From Roseiarcus sp963759955 (GTDB lineage: Bacteria > Pseudomonadota > Alphaproteobacteria > Rhizobiales > Beijerinckiaceae), in the NCBI GenBank assembly GCA_963759955.1, contig CAVXCA010000052.1:34226-98225 (forward strand): a stretch of 64,000 nucleotides of DNA, given 5' to 3'. Made by a program: the position numbers and the translations under genes. Positions 30,963-38,547 of this stretch are shown here, piece by piece (position 1 is the stretch's first letter; every line of letters starts with the position of its first letter). The notes under the pieces are model-generated. The model searched no databases and was not told the DNA's origin. It saw only the letters and a list, made by a program, of their open reading frames with translations.

Positions 30963-31688
30963 TCACAACGTATCGGCGTCGCGCGGCGCGTCGCTCTGCC
31001 GCGGGCGACGGCGGAACGCGTCGCGCGCCCGCCGGCGCTGCTCGAAGGCCGCAAGCGCGATCGCCTTGAAGGGCGCCGCGAAGCGGTCGAGCCGCTCGAC
31101 CCCGGCGACCGCGCGCTCGCCGCGGGTCAACTCGCGATCGAGTTCGGCCATGGTCTTGCTGAGCTCCGGCTCGGAATCGTCGAGCCAAACCGCGACGATC
31201 CGCATCCAGGCGAACGCCAAGCCTTGCAGCTTGATCGCGCCGGCGACGCCTTGGCTGTCGATGCCCGCGGCCTCCAGCATGAAACGCATCGAATTGACGA
31301 TCGATTGGTTCATCGCCAGCGCCGCGACGGGCTCGCGCCGCAGCCAGGCGGTGATTTCGCGCAAGCCCTCGCGATAGGGCGCCATCGCGTCGAGCCGGCG
31401 CATCAATACGTCGAACAGCCGCTCGCGCGGCGCCTCGCGCGCCAGCTCCGCGTCCTCGTGCGAAAGCACGGCGCGGTCGATGCGGCGGGTGAAGCCGGCG
31501 AGAACCGCCCCCTTGGAGGGGAAGGCGTCGCGGAAATCGGCGAGCGAGAGGCCGGCGCGCTCGCAGAGGTCGCGGATCGAAATCTCCTCGAAGCGCCGTT
31601 CGGCGGCGCTCGCCATCAGCGCGTCGACGATGCGGTTGCGCGCGTCGCCCGGCGCGCTCTCGCCTTTGGCATGCTTTTCCTGCGCCAT
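30963..31688 (-). CDS. TetR/AcrR family transcriptional regulator
   Basis: A 241-residue regulator. The N-terminal helix-turn-helix domain spans about residues 17-65 (NRIVDALMASAAERRFEEIS, then IRDLCERAGLSLADFRDAFPSKGAVL), which is TetR-type. The C-terminal helical domain should bind an unknown ligand; parts of it (AFAWMRIVAVWLDD) are reminiscent of COQ9-like bundles, as in several alphaproteobacterial TetR members. The ATG at 31688 follows GGAGG. A perfect 22-bp palindrome lies just downstream. Targets unknown. Confidence 0.87.
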   Translation of the reverse strand: MAQEKHAKGESAPGDARNRIVDALMASAAERRFEEISIRDLCERAGLSLADFRDAFPSKGAVLAGFTRRIDRAVLSHEDAELAREAPRERLFDVLMRRLDAMAPYREGLREITAWLRREPVAALAMNQSIVNSMRFMLEAAGIDSQGVAGAIKLQGLAFAWMRIVAVWLDDSEPELSKTMAELDRELTRGERAVAGVERLDRFAAPFKAIALAAFEQRRRARDAFRRRPRQSDAPRDADTL

Positions 31689-31880
31689 GCGCGCCTCCGT
31701 TCGCTCGAGGGACGGATGATCTACCCCGTTTCTCCTCTTTTCGCCAAGCCTCCGGGCGAAATGAGGGCGCCGCTTCGCACACGCCGCGCCGGGAGATTGC
31801 GCGTCGTCCCAATTCATGGTCTCGTCGCGCCGCAACGCGCGTTCGCGGAATCGTCCGCGCGCGGTTTTCGGGGGATGTGA

Positions 31881-32396
31881 ATGATTGATCGACGGGCCGT
31901 TCTTCGCCTGGCGCTGGGCGCCGCGTCCGCTTTCGGCGTGCTGGCGGCCTCCGCCGCGCGGGCCGAGCCGACGTTCAAGCAGTTCATGCCGTTCCTCGTC
32001 GATCTGCCGGGATTGGAAGGGCAGAAGGCCACTGGCTTCTCGATCGAAGGCGACAACGGCGAGATGACCACGGCGACGCGCGAATACCGGCGCGGCGCGG
32101 CGAGCGCTCAAGTCTCGATCTTCGTCGGCTCGGCCGCCGCAGGCGCGCTGTCGACGATCGCCTCCGGCATGAAGATGGAGACCCCCGACGGCCACATGCT
32201 GCCGATCGAGATCGCCGGCATGAAGGCGATGACGACCTTCCAGAAAAGCGACCAGTCGGGCGGGGTCGTCGTCGCTATCGCCGACAACGCGGCCCTGAGC
32301 TTCACCTACAACGGCTTCGCCGAGGACGAAGCGCTGGCGCTGACGCAGAAGCTCGATCTGAAGGCAATCCGGGCGGCGGCGGCGAAGGTGAAGTAG
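31881..32396 (+). CDS. Secreted hypothetical protein with Tat-like signal
   Basis: I do not recognise a named family. The 171-residue product has a signal peptide MIDRRAVLRLALGAASAFGV with a twin-arginine-like start (RRAVLR) and cleavage near ARAEP (about residue 28). The mature part begins TFKQFMPFLVDLPGLEGQKATGFS and contains REYRRGAASAQVSIFVG, then SGMKMETPDGHMLPI. It looks like a small beta-rich periplasmic protein without cysteines. It is divergent from the TetR-family gene (193 nt between starts), so control by that regulator is possible. Confidence 0.75.
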   Translation: MIDRRAVLRLALGAASAFGVLAASAARAEPTFKQFMPFLVDLPGLEGQKATGFSIEGDNGEMTTATREYRRGAASAQVSIFVGSAAAGALSTIASGMKMETPDGHMLPIEIAGMKAMTTFQKSDQSGGVVVAIADNAALSFTYNGFAEDEALALTQKLDLKAIRAAAAKVK

Positions 32397-32463
32397 GCGG
32401 ACACTCCCCTCGGCGCGATTGCGGCGACGAGGCGCGCGGCGGGGTCCGGTTTCGACCGGGCGC

Positions 32464-32580
32464 CGTTTCGGCGGCCTGAAGGAAGCGCGCGCCAACCAGC
32501 AGGCTTACGACGCCAACGCCCGGGCGCGGCTGTGGGCGCTGAGCGCGAAGCTGACGGGGAAAGGGGTTGAGAGCTGCTGA
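32464..32580 (+). pseudogene. Remnant resembling the C-terminus of a short-chain dehydrogenase
   Basis: In the frame ending at the TGA at 32578-32580 the translation reads FGGLKEARANQQAYDANARA then RLWALSAKLTGKG. This resembles the extreme C-terminus of an SDR-type oxidoreductase. Upstream in the same frame the similarity stops and there is no Rossmann motif, so only about 40 codons are left. The rest of the 407-nt gap up to proC shows no supported gene. Confidence 0.4.
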
Positions 32581-32803
32581 CCTGCTCGGTCGAGCGATAT
32601 ACATTATGGCGACGTAGATATCGGCGCGGCGACGCGACCGCAATCCAGTCCCGAGCTGGGGCGAAAACATGGGCCGCCGCCGCGGTCGCGCCGTCGGCGA
32701 CAAATCGGCGTGGCGCAAAATGGCGCCTAACCCCTTGTCGCGGCTCGATCGGCCAACGAACCATCTTCCGCGAATATGAGCGCCGGCCCGCCGGCCGCGC
32801 CGC

Positions 32804-33625
32804 TCACCCCGCCAGCTCGCCCGCCCGCCGGTGCGCCGCCGCCGCCGCCTTGCTCATCAGCGCCGCGAGCCCATCCTCCGCGCGCAGCACCGCGAGCGCC
32901 GCGGCGGTGGTGCCGCCGGGCGAAGTCACGTTCTCGCGCAACTTGGCGGCGGTGACGGCGGGCTCGCGATGCAAGAGTTCGCCGGCGCCCTCGACGGTGG
33001 CGCGCGCGAGCTTCATCGCGAGATCGGCGGAGAGGCCGAGTTTTTCGCCCGCTTCCGCCATCGCTTCGACCAGCGCGAAGACGTAAGCCGGGCCTGAGCC
33101 GGAGAGCGCGGTGACCGCGTCGATCAGCGCTTCGTCGCCGACCCAGTCGAACACGCCGACGGCGCCCATCAGGCTTTGCGCCCATGCGCGTTGGCGCGCG
33201 CTGGTCGCAGGGCTTGCAAAACCCGCCGAGGCGCCGCGGCCGACCGCGGCGGGCGTGTTCGGCATGACGCGCACATGAGCGCGCGCCTTCGGCAGCCGCG
33301 CCGTCAGATCGGCGATTCGCTTGCCTGCCAGGATCGACACGACGAGCGTGTCGGCGCCCGCGAGCGGGGCGAGGTCCGGCGCCGCCGCCTCCAGCGTCTG
33401 CGGCTTGATGGCGAGAAACAACACCTCAGGCGCCTCGAGCGCGCTGCGATCGGGATTGAGCGGGATCGCGAGCCGCGCCGCGAGGTCTTTGATCGCGGGC
33501 GAAGGCGCCGGCTCGATGATGGCGACGCGCGCCGGCTCGAGGCCGGCGGCGAGCCAGCCGCGCAGCAACGCCTCGCCCATCTTGCCCGCGCCGACGAGGA
33601 CGAGCGATTGCGGCCATTGCGTCAT
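32804..33625 (-). CDS. proC: Pyrroline-5-carboxylate reductase
   Basis: This 273-residue enzyme reduces pyrroline-5-carboxylate to proline with NAD(P)H, the last step of proline synthesis. The Rossmann start LVLVGAGKMGEALLRGW, the VRVMPNTPAAVGRGASAG segment and the C-terminal signature TALSGSGPAYVFALVEAM are all in place. ENVTSPGGTTAAAL closes the pattern. The ATG at 33625 is 8 nt after the upstream aminotransferase stop, so the two genes form an operon. Confidence 0.96.
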   Translation of the reverse strand: MTQWPQSLVLVGAGKMGEALLRGWLAAGLEPARVAIIEPAPSPAIKDLAARLAIPLNPDRSALEAPEVLFLAIKPQTLEAAAPDLAPLAGADTLVVSILAGKRIADLTARLPKARAHVRVMPNTPAAVGRGASAGFASPATSARQRAWAQSLMGAVGVFDWVGDEALIDAVTALSGSGPAYVFALVEAMAEAGEKLGLSADLAMKLARATVEGAGELLHREPAVTAAKLRENVTSPGGTTAAALAVLRAEDGLAALMSKAAAAAHRRAGELAG

Positions 33626-33633
33626 GACGCCCC

Positions 33634-34836
33634 TCACCGCAGCGCGGCGGTGAAGCGCTGGATCTTGCGGCAGGCGTCTTCCAGAGTTTGCAGCGAGACC
33701 GCGTAGGAGACGCGGAAATTCGGTCCCTGGCCGAAGGCCGAGCCGTGCACCACCGCGACGCCCTCGCTCTCCAGGAGCTCGGTGACGAAATCCTCGTCGT
33801 TGGCGATCAGCTTGCCCGACGGCGTCTTCTTGCCGATCGCGCCGGCGCAGGAGGGATAGACGTAGAACGCGCCCTCGGGCTTCGGGCATTGCAGATGCTG
33901 CGCCTGACCGAGCATCGAGACGACGAGGTCGCGGCGCTCCTCGAACGCCTTGCGGCGCACCGGGATGAAGTCCTGCGGGCCGTTGAGCGCCTCGACCGAG
34001 GCCCATTGCGCGATCGTGCAGGCGCCCGAGGTCTGCTGGCCTTGCACCATGTCCATCGCCTTGATCAGCGGCGCCGGGCCCGCGGCGTAGCCGATGCGCC
34101 AGCCGGTCATCGCATAGGCCTTCGACACGCCGTTCATCGTCAGCGTGCGGTGATAGAGCCCCGGCTCGACCTGCGCCGGCGTGGTGAAGACGAAGTCGCC
34201 GTAGACGAGATGCTCGTACATGTCGTCGGTGAGCACATAGACGTGGGGATGGCGCATCAGCACTTCGGTCAGCGCTTTCAATTCGGCCTTGGTGTAGGCC
34301 GCGCCCGAAGGGTTGGAGGGCGAGTTGAGGATCACCCACTTGGTGCGCGGCGTGATCGCGCGGTCCAAGTCCTCCGCCTTGAGCTTGAAGGCGTTCTCCA
34401 GCGTCGTCGGCACGAAGACCGGCTCGCCGCCATTGATCAGCACCATGTCGGGATAGCTGACCCAATAGGGCGCGGGGATGATCACCTCGTCGCCCTTGTT
34501 GAGCGTGGTCAGGAAGGCGTTGTAGAGAATCTGCTTGCCGCCGGTGCCGACGATGGTGTCGGACGCCTTGTAGTCGAGGCCGTTCTCGCGCTTGAACTTG
34601 GCGGCGATCGCCTCGCGCAGCGGCGGGATGCCGAGCACCGGGGGATACTTGGTCTCGCCGCGGCGGATCGCTTCGATCGCCGCCTGCTTGATGTTGTCGG
34701 GCGTGTCGAAGTCGGGCTCGCCGACCGACAGCGAAATCACGTCGCGCCCCTTGGCTTTGAGATCGCGCGCCTTCTGCGTCACCGCGATGGTCGCGGAAGG
34801 CTTAACGCGAGAAAGCACGTCGGCGATGAAGGCCAT
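33634..34836 (-). CDS. aatA: Aspartate aminotransferase (subgroup Ib type)
   Basis: This 400-residue PLP enzyme interconverts aspartate and oxaloacetate with glutamate and 2-oxoglutarate. The start MAFIADVLSRVKPSATIAVT matches alphaproteobacterial aspartate aminotransferases. The family elements SLSVGEPDFDTP, NSPSNPSGA and TDDMYEHLVY are all present. The Schiff-base lysine is in NGVSKAYAMTGWRIGY. NFRVSYAVSL carries the C-terminal substrate Arg. It is followed by proC on the same strand. Some enzymes of this clade also use prephenate, which cannot be decided here. Confidence 0.93.
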   Translation of the reverse strand: MAFIADVLSRVKPSATIAVTQKARDLKAKGRDVISLSVGEPDFDTPDNIKQAAIEAIRRGETKYPPVLGIPPLREAIAAKFKRENGLDYKASDTIVGTGGKQILYNAFLTTLNKGDEVIIPAPYWVSYPDMVLINGGEPVFVPTTLENAFKLKAEDLDRAITPRTKWVILNSPSNPSGAAYTKAELKALTEVLMRHPHVYVLTDDMYEHLVYGDFVFTTPAQVEPGLYHRTLTMNGVSKAYAMTGWRIGYAAGPAPLIKAMDMVQGQQTSGACTIAQWASVEALNGPQDFIPVRRKAFEERRDLVVSMLGQAQHLQCPKPEGAFYVYPSCAGAIGKKTPSGKLIANDEDFVTELLESEGVAVVHGSAFGQGPNFRVSYAVSLQTLEDACRKIQRFTAALR

Positions 34837-35055
34837 GATCGGGATTCCTATTGTTCGAGCGCCGTTTTGAGGGGCGGCGCACCATAGTTTCGGCCGAGGC
34901 CGGCGGCAACCGGTTTCGCAAGTTTTGGCGGCGCCGGGCTGGGGCGCGACGCCGCGTCGCGTTGTCCGTGCAGCCGGACGGCGGCAGGATGCGCCCGCGC
35001 GCCAGGCGCCGCGGCGCGGCCGTTTCGTCGGCGCGACGATCGACAGGGGGACAGC

Positions 35056-35455
35056 ATGCGCCGCCGCAACGGGATCGCCGGCCTCGCGCTGGCGCTGACG
35101 ATTTGCTCCGCCCGCGCCGACTTGGCGCCGCCGCCGGTTCAATTCGCCAACGTCGCCGCCGGCGGATTGAATTTCCAGATCATTCTGCGCGACTATTCCC
35201 GCCCGGCGCGACGCGTCGCCGAGCTCGTCGGCTGCGTCGATGGGCGCCCGAATTGCGCCCTGGCCCGATCAAGGAATCTGATCGGAATGACGGTGCGGGG
35301 GATCGACGGTCAGAACTTTCGCGACGATTCGAACGTCGCCGATCAAATCACAGACGCGTTCCATCGCGAAGGGGCGCCGGCGACGATCGAACTCGACTTC
35401 GATTTCGAACGGATCGACCGGCGAGCCGGTCAGGGTCGAATTCTCCCGGCGTTGA
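35056..35455 (+). pseudogene. Secreted two-cysteine PDZ-like protein, copy 1 (single-base frameshift)
   Basis: This gene is a paralog of the intact gene at 37288. It has a signal peptide (GIAGLALALTICSARA) and the shared motif GCVDGRPNCALARSRNLIGM. As sequenced, the frame runs on wrongly after DFDFERID at about 35418. Removing one C of the CC at 35418-35419 restores an alignment of equal length, ending GEPVRVEFSRR and TGA (35453-35455), against GEPIKVDFARR in the other copy. Repaired length is 132 residues. The back half (motif, IDGQNFR, then an IELDFDFE strand) looks PDZ-like. AGGGGG precedes the ATG. It is either a recent pseudogene or a sequencing error. Confidence 0.72.
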
Positions 35456-35542
35456 CCGCCGACGAACGAGGCGAGTTGGCGCGCGCCGCCCGATACTCGC
35501 GAGGAATTGACGTGGCTCAACGAAGTTCTCCGCAAGGGAGCG

Positions 35543-35857
35543 ATGGATTTCATGGAGGACGGCGAACGGTCGAAACATCAAATTCGACGAGGGGAGGCAT
35601 TCGTGCTGACATCCGCGAGCGCCCTGATTTTGAGCGCGATCTCCAACCCGGCCGCCGCAGACATCACGCCCGCGTCCTTGGCGGTCGTTCCCCATGTCGT
35701 CCAACTCACCGATGCGCCCTACGACTGGAAACTTCAGCAGGGCCGCGGCGCGTCGGGCGTGAAGCTCGCGGACAACACCGCCAACTGCAATACCGGCCCG
35801 ACGCCCACCAATGTCGCCGGGCGTGCGGACAGCGTGCACGATTGCGGCTTCGACTGA
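35543..35857 (+). CDS. Candidate precursor peptide of an ATP-grasp-modified RiPP
   Basis: A 104-residue protein of no family I recognise. The N-terminal third is charged, then has a hydrophobic stretch (about residues 19-39, ending NPAAAD) like a signal peptide, with a paired arginine (IRRGEAF) before it. The C-terminal 45 residues are poor in Glu and Lys and rich in Asn, Asp, Thr, Gly and Pro (DNTANCNTGPTPTNVAGRAD, ending DSVHDCGFD) with two cysteines. It ends 45 nt before an MvdD-like ATP-grasp gene. Thr/Ser with Asp side chains would be the substrates for ester cross-links. The start is uncertain: ATG 35543 follows AAGGGAG closely, ATG 35552 is better spaced, and TTG 35507 is also in frame. 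Confidence 0.6.
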   Translation: MDFMEDGERSKHQIRRGEAFVLTSASALILSAISNPAAADITPASLAVVPHVVQLTDAPYDWKLQQGRGASGVKLADNTANCNTGPTPTNVAGRADSVHDCGFD

Positions 35858-35902
35858 GCGGCGAGGCGCCGCCCGAGCCTCGGGCGCCCGGGTTGAACGC
35901 GT

Positions 35903-36856
35903 ATGCTGCTCTTGCTCTCCAACAGCCTCGACGGAACGGCGGACGTGCTGGTCGGGCTATGCGCCGAGCGCGGGCAACCGATCTTTCGCTTCAACATCGA
36001 TCTATGGCGGAGCTACCGTTTCGCCTGGACGCCGGACGGCTTCGCCTTTCGCGATCCGTCGGGACGCGTGGCGGCCTCGGACGAGGTCTCGACATGCCTG
36101 TGGCGTCGGCCTTCGCTTCGCGACACCCCGGGGTGGGAAGGGGGAACCGCCGCCGACCGCGCCGCCACGGAGGCGGAGTTGCACACGCTCATGCGGGAGA
36201 TCGCGGAATGGGCGCGGGTGAGGGGATTGCTGCGCCTCATCGAGCCCGCCGCGCCGCGTCGCGTCGGCCGGCTCGCGCAGATGCGCGTCGCCAGGGCGTT
36301 CTTCGCGGTCCCCGAGTGGAGCGTCGGCTGGGGGATCGGATGGCCGGCGGGACGGCGCATGGTCAAGCGCTTCGCCACCGAGGCGCTGGGAGCGAACCGC
36401 GATCGCTACATCTATGTGCAGACGGTCGAGGCCGAGCGTCTTTCGCCGGATTGGCCGTGGCTGACCCAGGACGTCGCGCGCGGCGTTCGCGATGCGACCG
36501 TGCTCTACGTTCACGGACGATGCTTCGGGTTCGAGATGGAGCGCACGCGCGCCGAACTCGAGGTCGAAGACTGGCGCACACGGGTCGGCGCGCACGCCGA
36601 CGCCTGGCGGCGTTGGGACCTGCCCGCCGGGTTTGCCAAGCGCATCGGCGCCTACATGGGTCGGCTGGGCCTGCGCTTCGGGCGGCTCGATTTTCTCAAC
36701 GGGGACGGCGAACCGTCGTTCTTGGAGGTGAACCCGAACGGCCAGTTCGGCTGGCTCGACGATCCCGAGGGCTGGCCGCTCCACCGCGCCGTTCTCGAGG
36801 CCGCGCTCGATCCGGGCTCGATCGTGCGCGGCGACGAGACCGTCCGCGAAGCGTAG
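35903..36856 (+). CDS. MvdD-like ATP-grasp ligase (graspetide-type peptide maturase)
   Basis: This 317-residue protein resembles the microviridin ligases MvdC/MvdD, which use ATP to form ester or amide cross-links between side chains of a ribosomal peptide. Marks are the N-terminal pre-ATP-grasp domain with CLWRRP (65-70), a candidate ATP-binding Lys155 in RRMVKRFATEAL and FGFEMERTR (208-216). The metal-binding end FLEVNPNGQFGWLD (273-286) is very close to the family's LEVNPNGQW. The central region is shorter than in classic MvdD. The product would be cytoplasmic and act on the peptide encoded just upstream. Another ATP-grasp substrate cannot be ruled out. Confidence 0.75.
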   Translation: MLLLLSNSLDGTADVLVGLCAERGQPIFRFNIDLWRSYRFAWTPDGFAFRDPSGRVAASDEVSTCLWRRPSLRDTPGWEGGTAADRAATEAELHTLMREIAEWARVRGLLRLIEPAAPRRVGRLAQMRVARAFFAVPEWSVGWGIGWPAGRRMVKRFATEALGANRDRYIYVQTVEAERLSPDWPWLTQDVARGVRDATVLYVHGRCFGFEMERTRAELEVEDWRTRVGAHADAWRRWDLPAGFAKRIGAYMGRLGLRFGRLDFLNGDGEPSFLEVNPNGQFGWLDDPEGWPLHRAVLEAALDPGSIVRGDETVREA

Positions 36857-36884
36857 AGATGCCGGCTGCGGTGGGCGCCGGCGT

Positions 36885-37235
36885 TCAGCTCGCGAGCCAC
36901 AGTCCGAACAGAAACGAAGCCGAATTGGCGATCAGGGAGACGATCATGGCGCGGGGGAGAACGAGTTGAGCCATCCAGGCGATCAGCACGCCCTCGGCCG
37001 CGATCACCAGCGCCTCCAGAACGAGGATCGCCGGCCAATAAGGGAAGCGCGGATAGGCCCAGTAAGCGGCGGCCCAGAGCTGGGGGTGCGTCACCGCCGT
37101 CGCCACTGCGGACGCCACGCCGACGTGCAGCGGGCCGCGGCTCGGCCATTTCGCCAAGCGGACGATCGCGAAGGCGATCGGACCCTCGATCGTCGCGGAG
37201 ATGAGAAGCGCTTGAGCTTCCGTCAGGGATATCAT
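36885..37235 (-). CDS. Small four-helix membrane protein of unknown function
   Basis: A 116-residue, very hydrophobic protein with about four transmembrane segments. It starts MISLTEAQALLISATIEGPI, has a short loop AKWPSRGPLHVG, then helices around AVATAVTHPQLWAA and EALVIAAEGVLIAWMA. It ends in SFLFGLWLAS. Two Glu residues within helices (EGPIAF, EALV) and the loop HPQLW are notable. GGGGGA stands 5 nt before the ATG. It converges with the ATP-grasp gene (28 nt) and diverges from the intact PDZ-like paralog (52 nt), so it may belong to the same locus. Function unknown; export or membrane maturation is a guess. Confidence 0.72.
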   Translation of the reverse strand: MISLTEAQALLISATIEGPIAFAIVRLAKWPSRGPLHVGVASAVATAVTHPQLWAAAYWAYPRFPYWPAILVLEALVIAAEGVLIAWMAQLVLPRAMIVSLIANSASFLFGLWLAS

Positions 37236-37287
37236 CCATTCCCCCGATCGTTCGAAAACGCCGTCACGGACTGTAGAGGAGGATAGC

Positions 37288-37716
37288 ATGGGGCGCCGGA
37301 TCGAGTTGGCTTGTTTTGCGTTGATGCTGGCGGTGTCGACCGCTCGAGGGGACATCTTGCCGACGCCCGACCGCGGGCCGCCGATGGGCGACGCCGGCGG
37401 CCTGAGCTTCGCGGTGCAATGGGTCCAGGTCCAGTTCGGCCCGGTCAATGGGCCGCACTATCAAAAGAACGAGCAAGTCGTCGTGCTCACCGGCTGCGTC
37501 GACGGACAAGCCAATTGTTCGCTGGCCAAGTCCAGGAATCTCATCGGCATGGAGGTGGACTCGGTCGACGGCGAGAGCTTGCGGCCCGAGGTCGGCATGG
37601 TGCGGCAGATCATGGACGCGTTCGCCGACAAGGCGGCGGCGCCGAAGATTGCCCTCGAACTTTATTCGCGCGCCGCGAATGGCGAGCCGATCAAGGTCGA
37701 TTTCGCCCGCCGCTGA
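37288..37716 (+). CDS. Secreted two-cysteine PDZ-like protein, copy 2 (intact)
   Basis: A 142-residue secreted protein preceded by a strong AGAGGAGG site. The signal peptide is ELACFALMLAVSTARG. After it comes a variable part and the motif GCVDGQANCSLAKSRNLIGM, in which the two cysteines could form a disulfide. The following EVDSVDGESL, a helix VRQIMDAFADKAA, a strand IALELYSR and GEPIKVDFARR resemble the ligand-binding half of a PDZ domain. It is a paralog of the frameshifted gene at 35056; the two bracket the ATP-grasp locus. No catalytic residues are visible. Role unknown. Confidence 0.75.
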   Translation: MGRRIELACFALMLAVSTARGDILPTPDRGPPMGDAGGLSFAVQWVQVQFGPVNGPHYQKNEQVVVLTGCVDGQANCSLAKSRNLIGMEVDSVDGESLRPEVGMVRQIMDAFADKAAAPKIALELYSRAANGEPIKVDFARR

Positions 37717-37742
37717 CGGCGCCCCCTCCGGGCCCTGGCGTT

Positions 37743-37748
37743 TTGACC
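37743..37748 (+). promoter_or_regulatory. Candidate -35 element for 6S RNA
   Basis: TTGACC at 37743-37748 matches the sigma-70 -35 box ahead of the predicted 6S RNA. A clear -10 box at 16-18 nt is not obvious; TACATC at 37763 is nearest, at 14-nt spacing. The promoter is therefore tentative. Confidence 0.35.
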
Positions 37749-37767
37749 CGGCAGCGATTAAGTACAT

Positions 37768-37908
37768 CGCAGCGGAGCTGGGGGGTGCGTCAGGACCATA
37801 TTCCTCGGGGCCGTACGATCCCCATGGGAGCTGTCCCTGTCCTCGCCCGTGGGCTTGGGCACACGGCGCCCACCTACTTACGTAGGCGCCCGGGATCTCC
37901 GTCCAACG
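37768..37908 (+). ncRNA. ssrS: 6S RNA (approximate ends)
   Basis: Non-coding stretch immediately upstream of the 5-formyl-THF cyclo-ligase gene, the conserved genomic place of 6S RNA in proteobacteria. The ends can pair (CGGAG near 37773 with CTCCG near 37898), a central GC-rich region can open as a bubble, and the segment CCCACCTACTTACGTAGG is an internal hairpin. 6S RNA mimics an open promoter and sequesters the housekeeping RNA polymerase in stationary phase. Ends are estimated from pairing; a covariance-model search would settle them. Confidence 0.6.
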
Positions 37909-37959
37909 GCCTTCTCGGCCCCGCGCTTGAATAACAGGGATCGGCGAATTGACGCGAAC

Positions 37960-38547
37960 ATGCCTGGAGCCGCCGAACCCAAATCGCTGCTGCGCCAGCG
38001 TGCGCTGGCGCGCCGCCGGTCGATCGATCCGCAAACGCGCGCCTTGCTGACCGCCCGCCTCGTCGACGAGGGGCTCGCCTGCGCGCGGCAATGGCGGGCG
38101 CGCATCATCTCGGCGTTCTCGCCGATCGGCGACGAGCCCGACGCGCTCATGCTTCTTTCCGCGCTCGCCGCCGAGGGCTTCGCAACCGCTTTGCCGGTCA
38201 CGGTTTCCCGCGACGCGCCGCTGATCTTCCGGCTCTGGCGGGTCGGCGATCCGACCGTCGCGGGCGCGCTGAACATCCCCGAGCCGCGTCCGGAGGCCCC
38301 CGCCGTCGATCCCGATCTGTTGTTCGTGCCCCTCGCCGCCTTCGATCGGCGCGGCCATCGCATCGGCTACGGCGGCGGCCACTACGACCGCACGCTGAAG
38401 CGCCTACGCGCGGCGGGGCCGATCCGGGCGGTCGGCGTCGCCTATTCCGCCTGCGAGGTCGCCGCCGTGCCCGACGAGACGCACGACGAGCCGCTCGATT
38501 TCATCCTGACCGAGCGCGAATGGATCGCCGCGCGGAGCCCGCGCTGA
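37960..38547 (+). CDS. fau: 5-formyltetrahydrofolate cyclo-ligase
   Basis: This 195-residue enzyme converts 5-formyl-THF to 5,10-methenyl-THF with ATP. The family ends are seen: KSLLRQRALARRRSIDP at the start and the ATP-binding signature DRRGHRIGYGGGHYDRTL, then the loop after it. The ATG at 37960 lacks a strong ribosome site, and an in-frame TTG 33 nt upstream is possible. The 6S RNA candidate precedes it, as in other proteobacteria (ssrS-ygfA). It overlaps the next start by 1 nt (TGATG). Confidence 0.93.
   Translation: MPGAAEPKSLLRQRALARRRSIDPQTRALLTARLVDEGLACARQWRARIISAFSPIGDEPDALMLLSALAAEGFATALPVTVSRDAPLIFRLWRVGDPTVAGALNIPEPRPEAPAVDPDLLFVPLAAFDRRGHRIGYGGGHYDRTLKRLRAAGPIRAVGVAYSACEVAAVPDETHDEPLDFILTEREWIAARSPR

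Noticed and set aside
32669..32779. Small ORF of 36 codons (MGRRRGRAVGDKSAWRKMAP...) upstream of proC.
   Set aside because: Arg-rich composition typical of random GC-rich frames, weak ribosome site, no recognisable motif.
35056..36969. Single 637-codon frame running from the first PDZ-like gene through the ATP-grasp gene.
   Set aside because: After about 35,418 it is out of frame with two recognisable proteins; it results from a one-base frameshift followed by a chance open frame.
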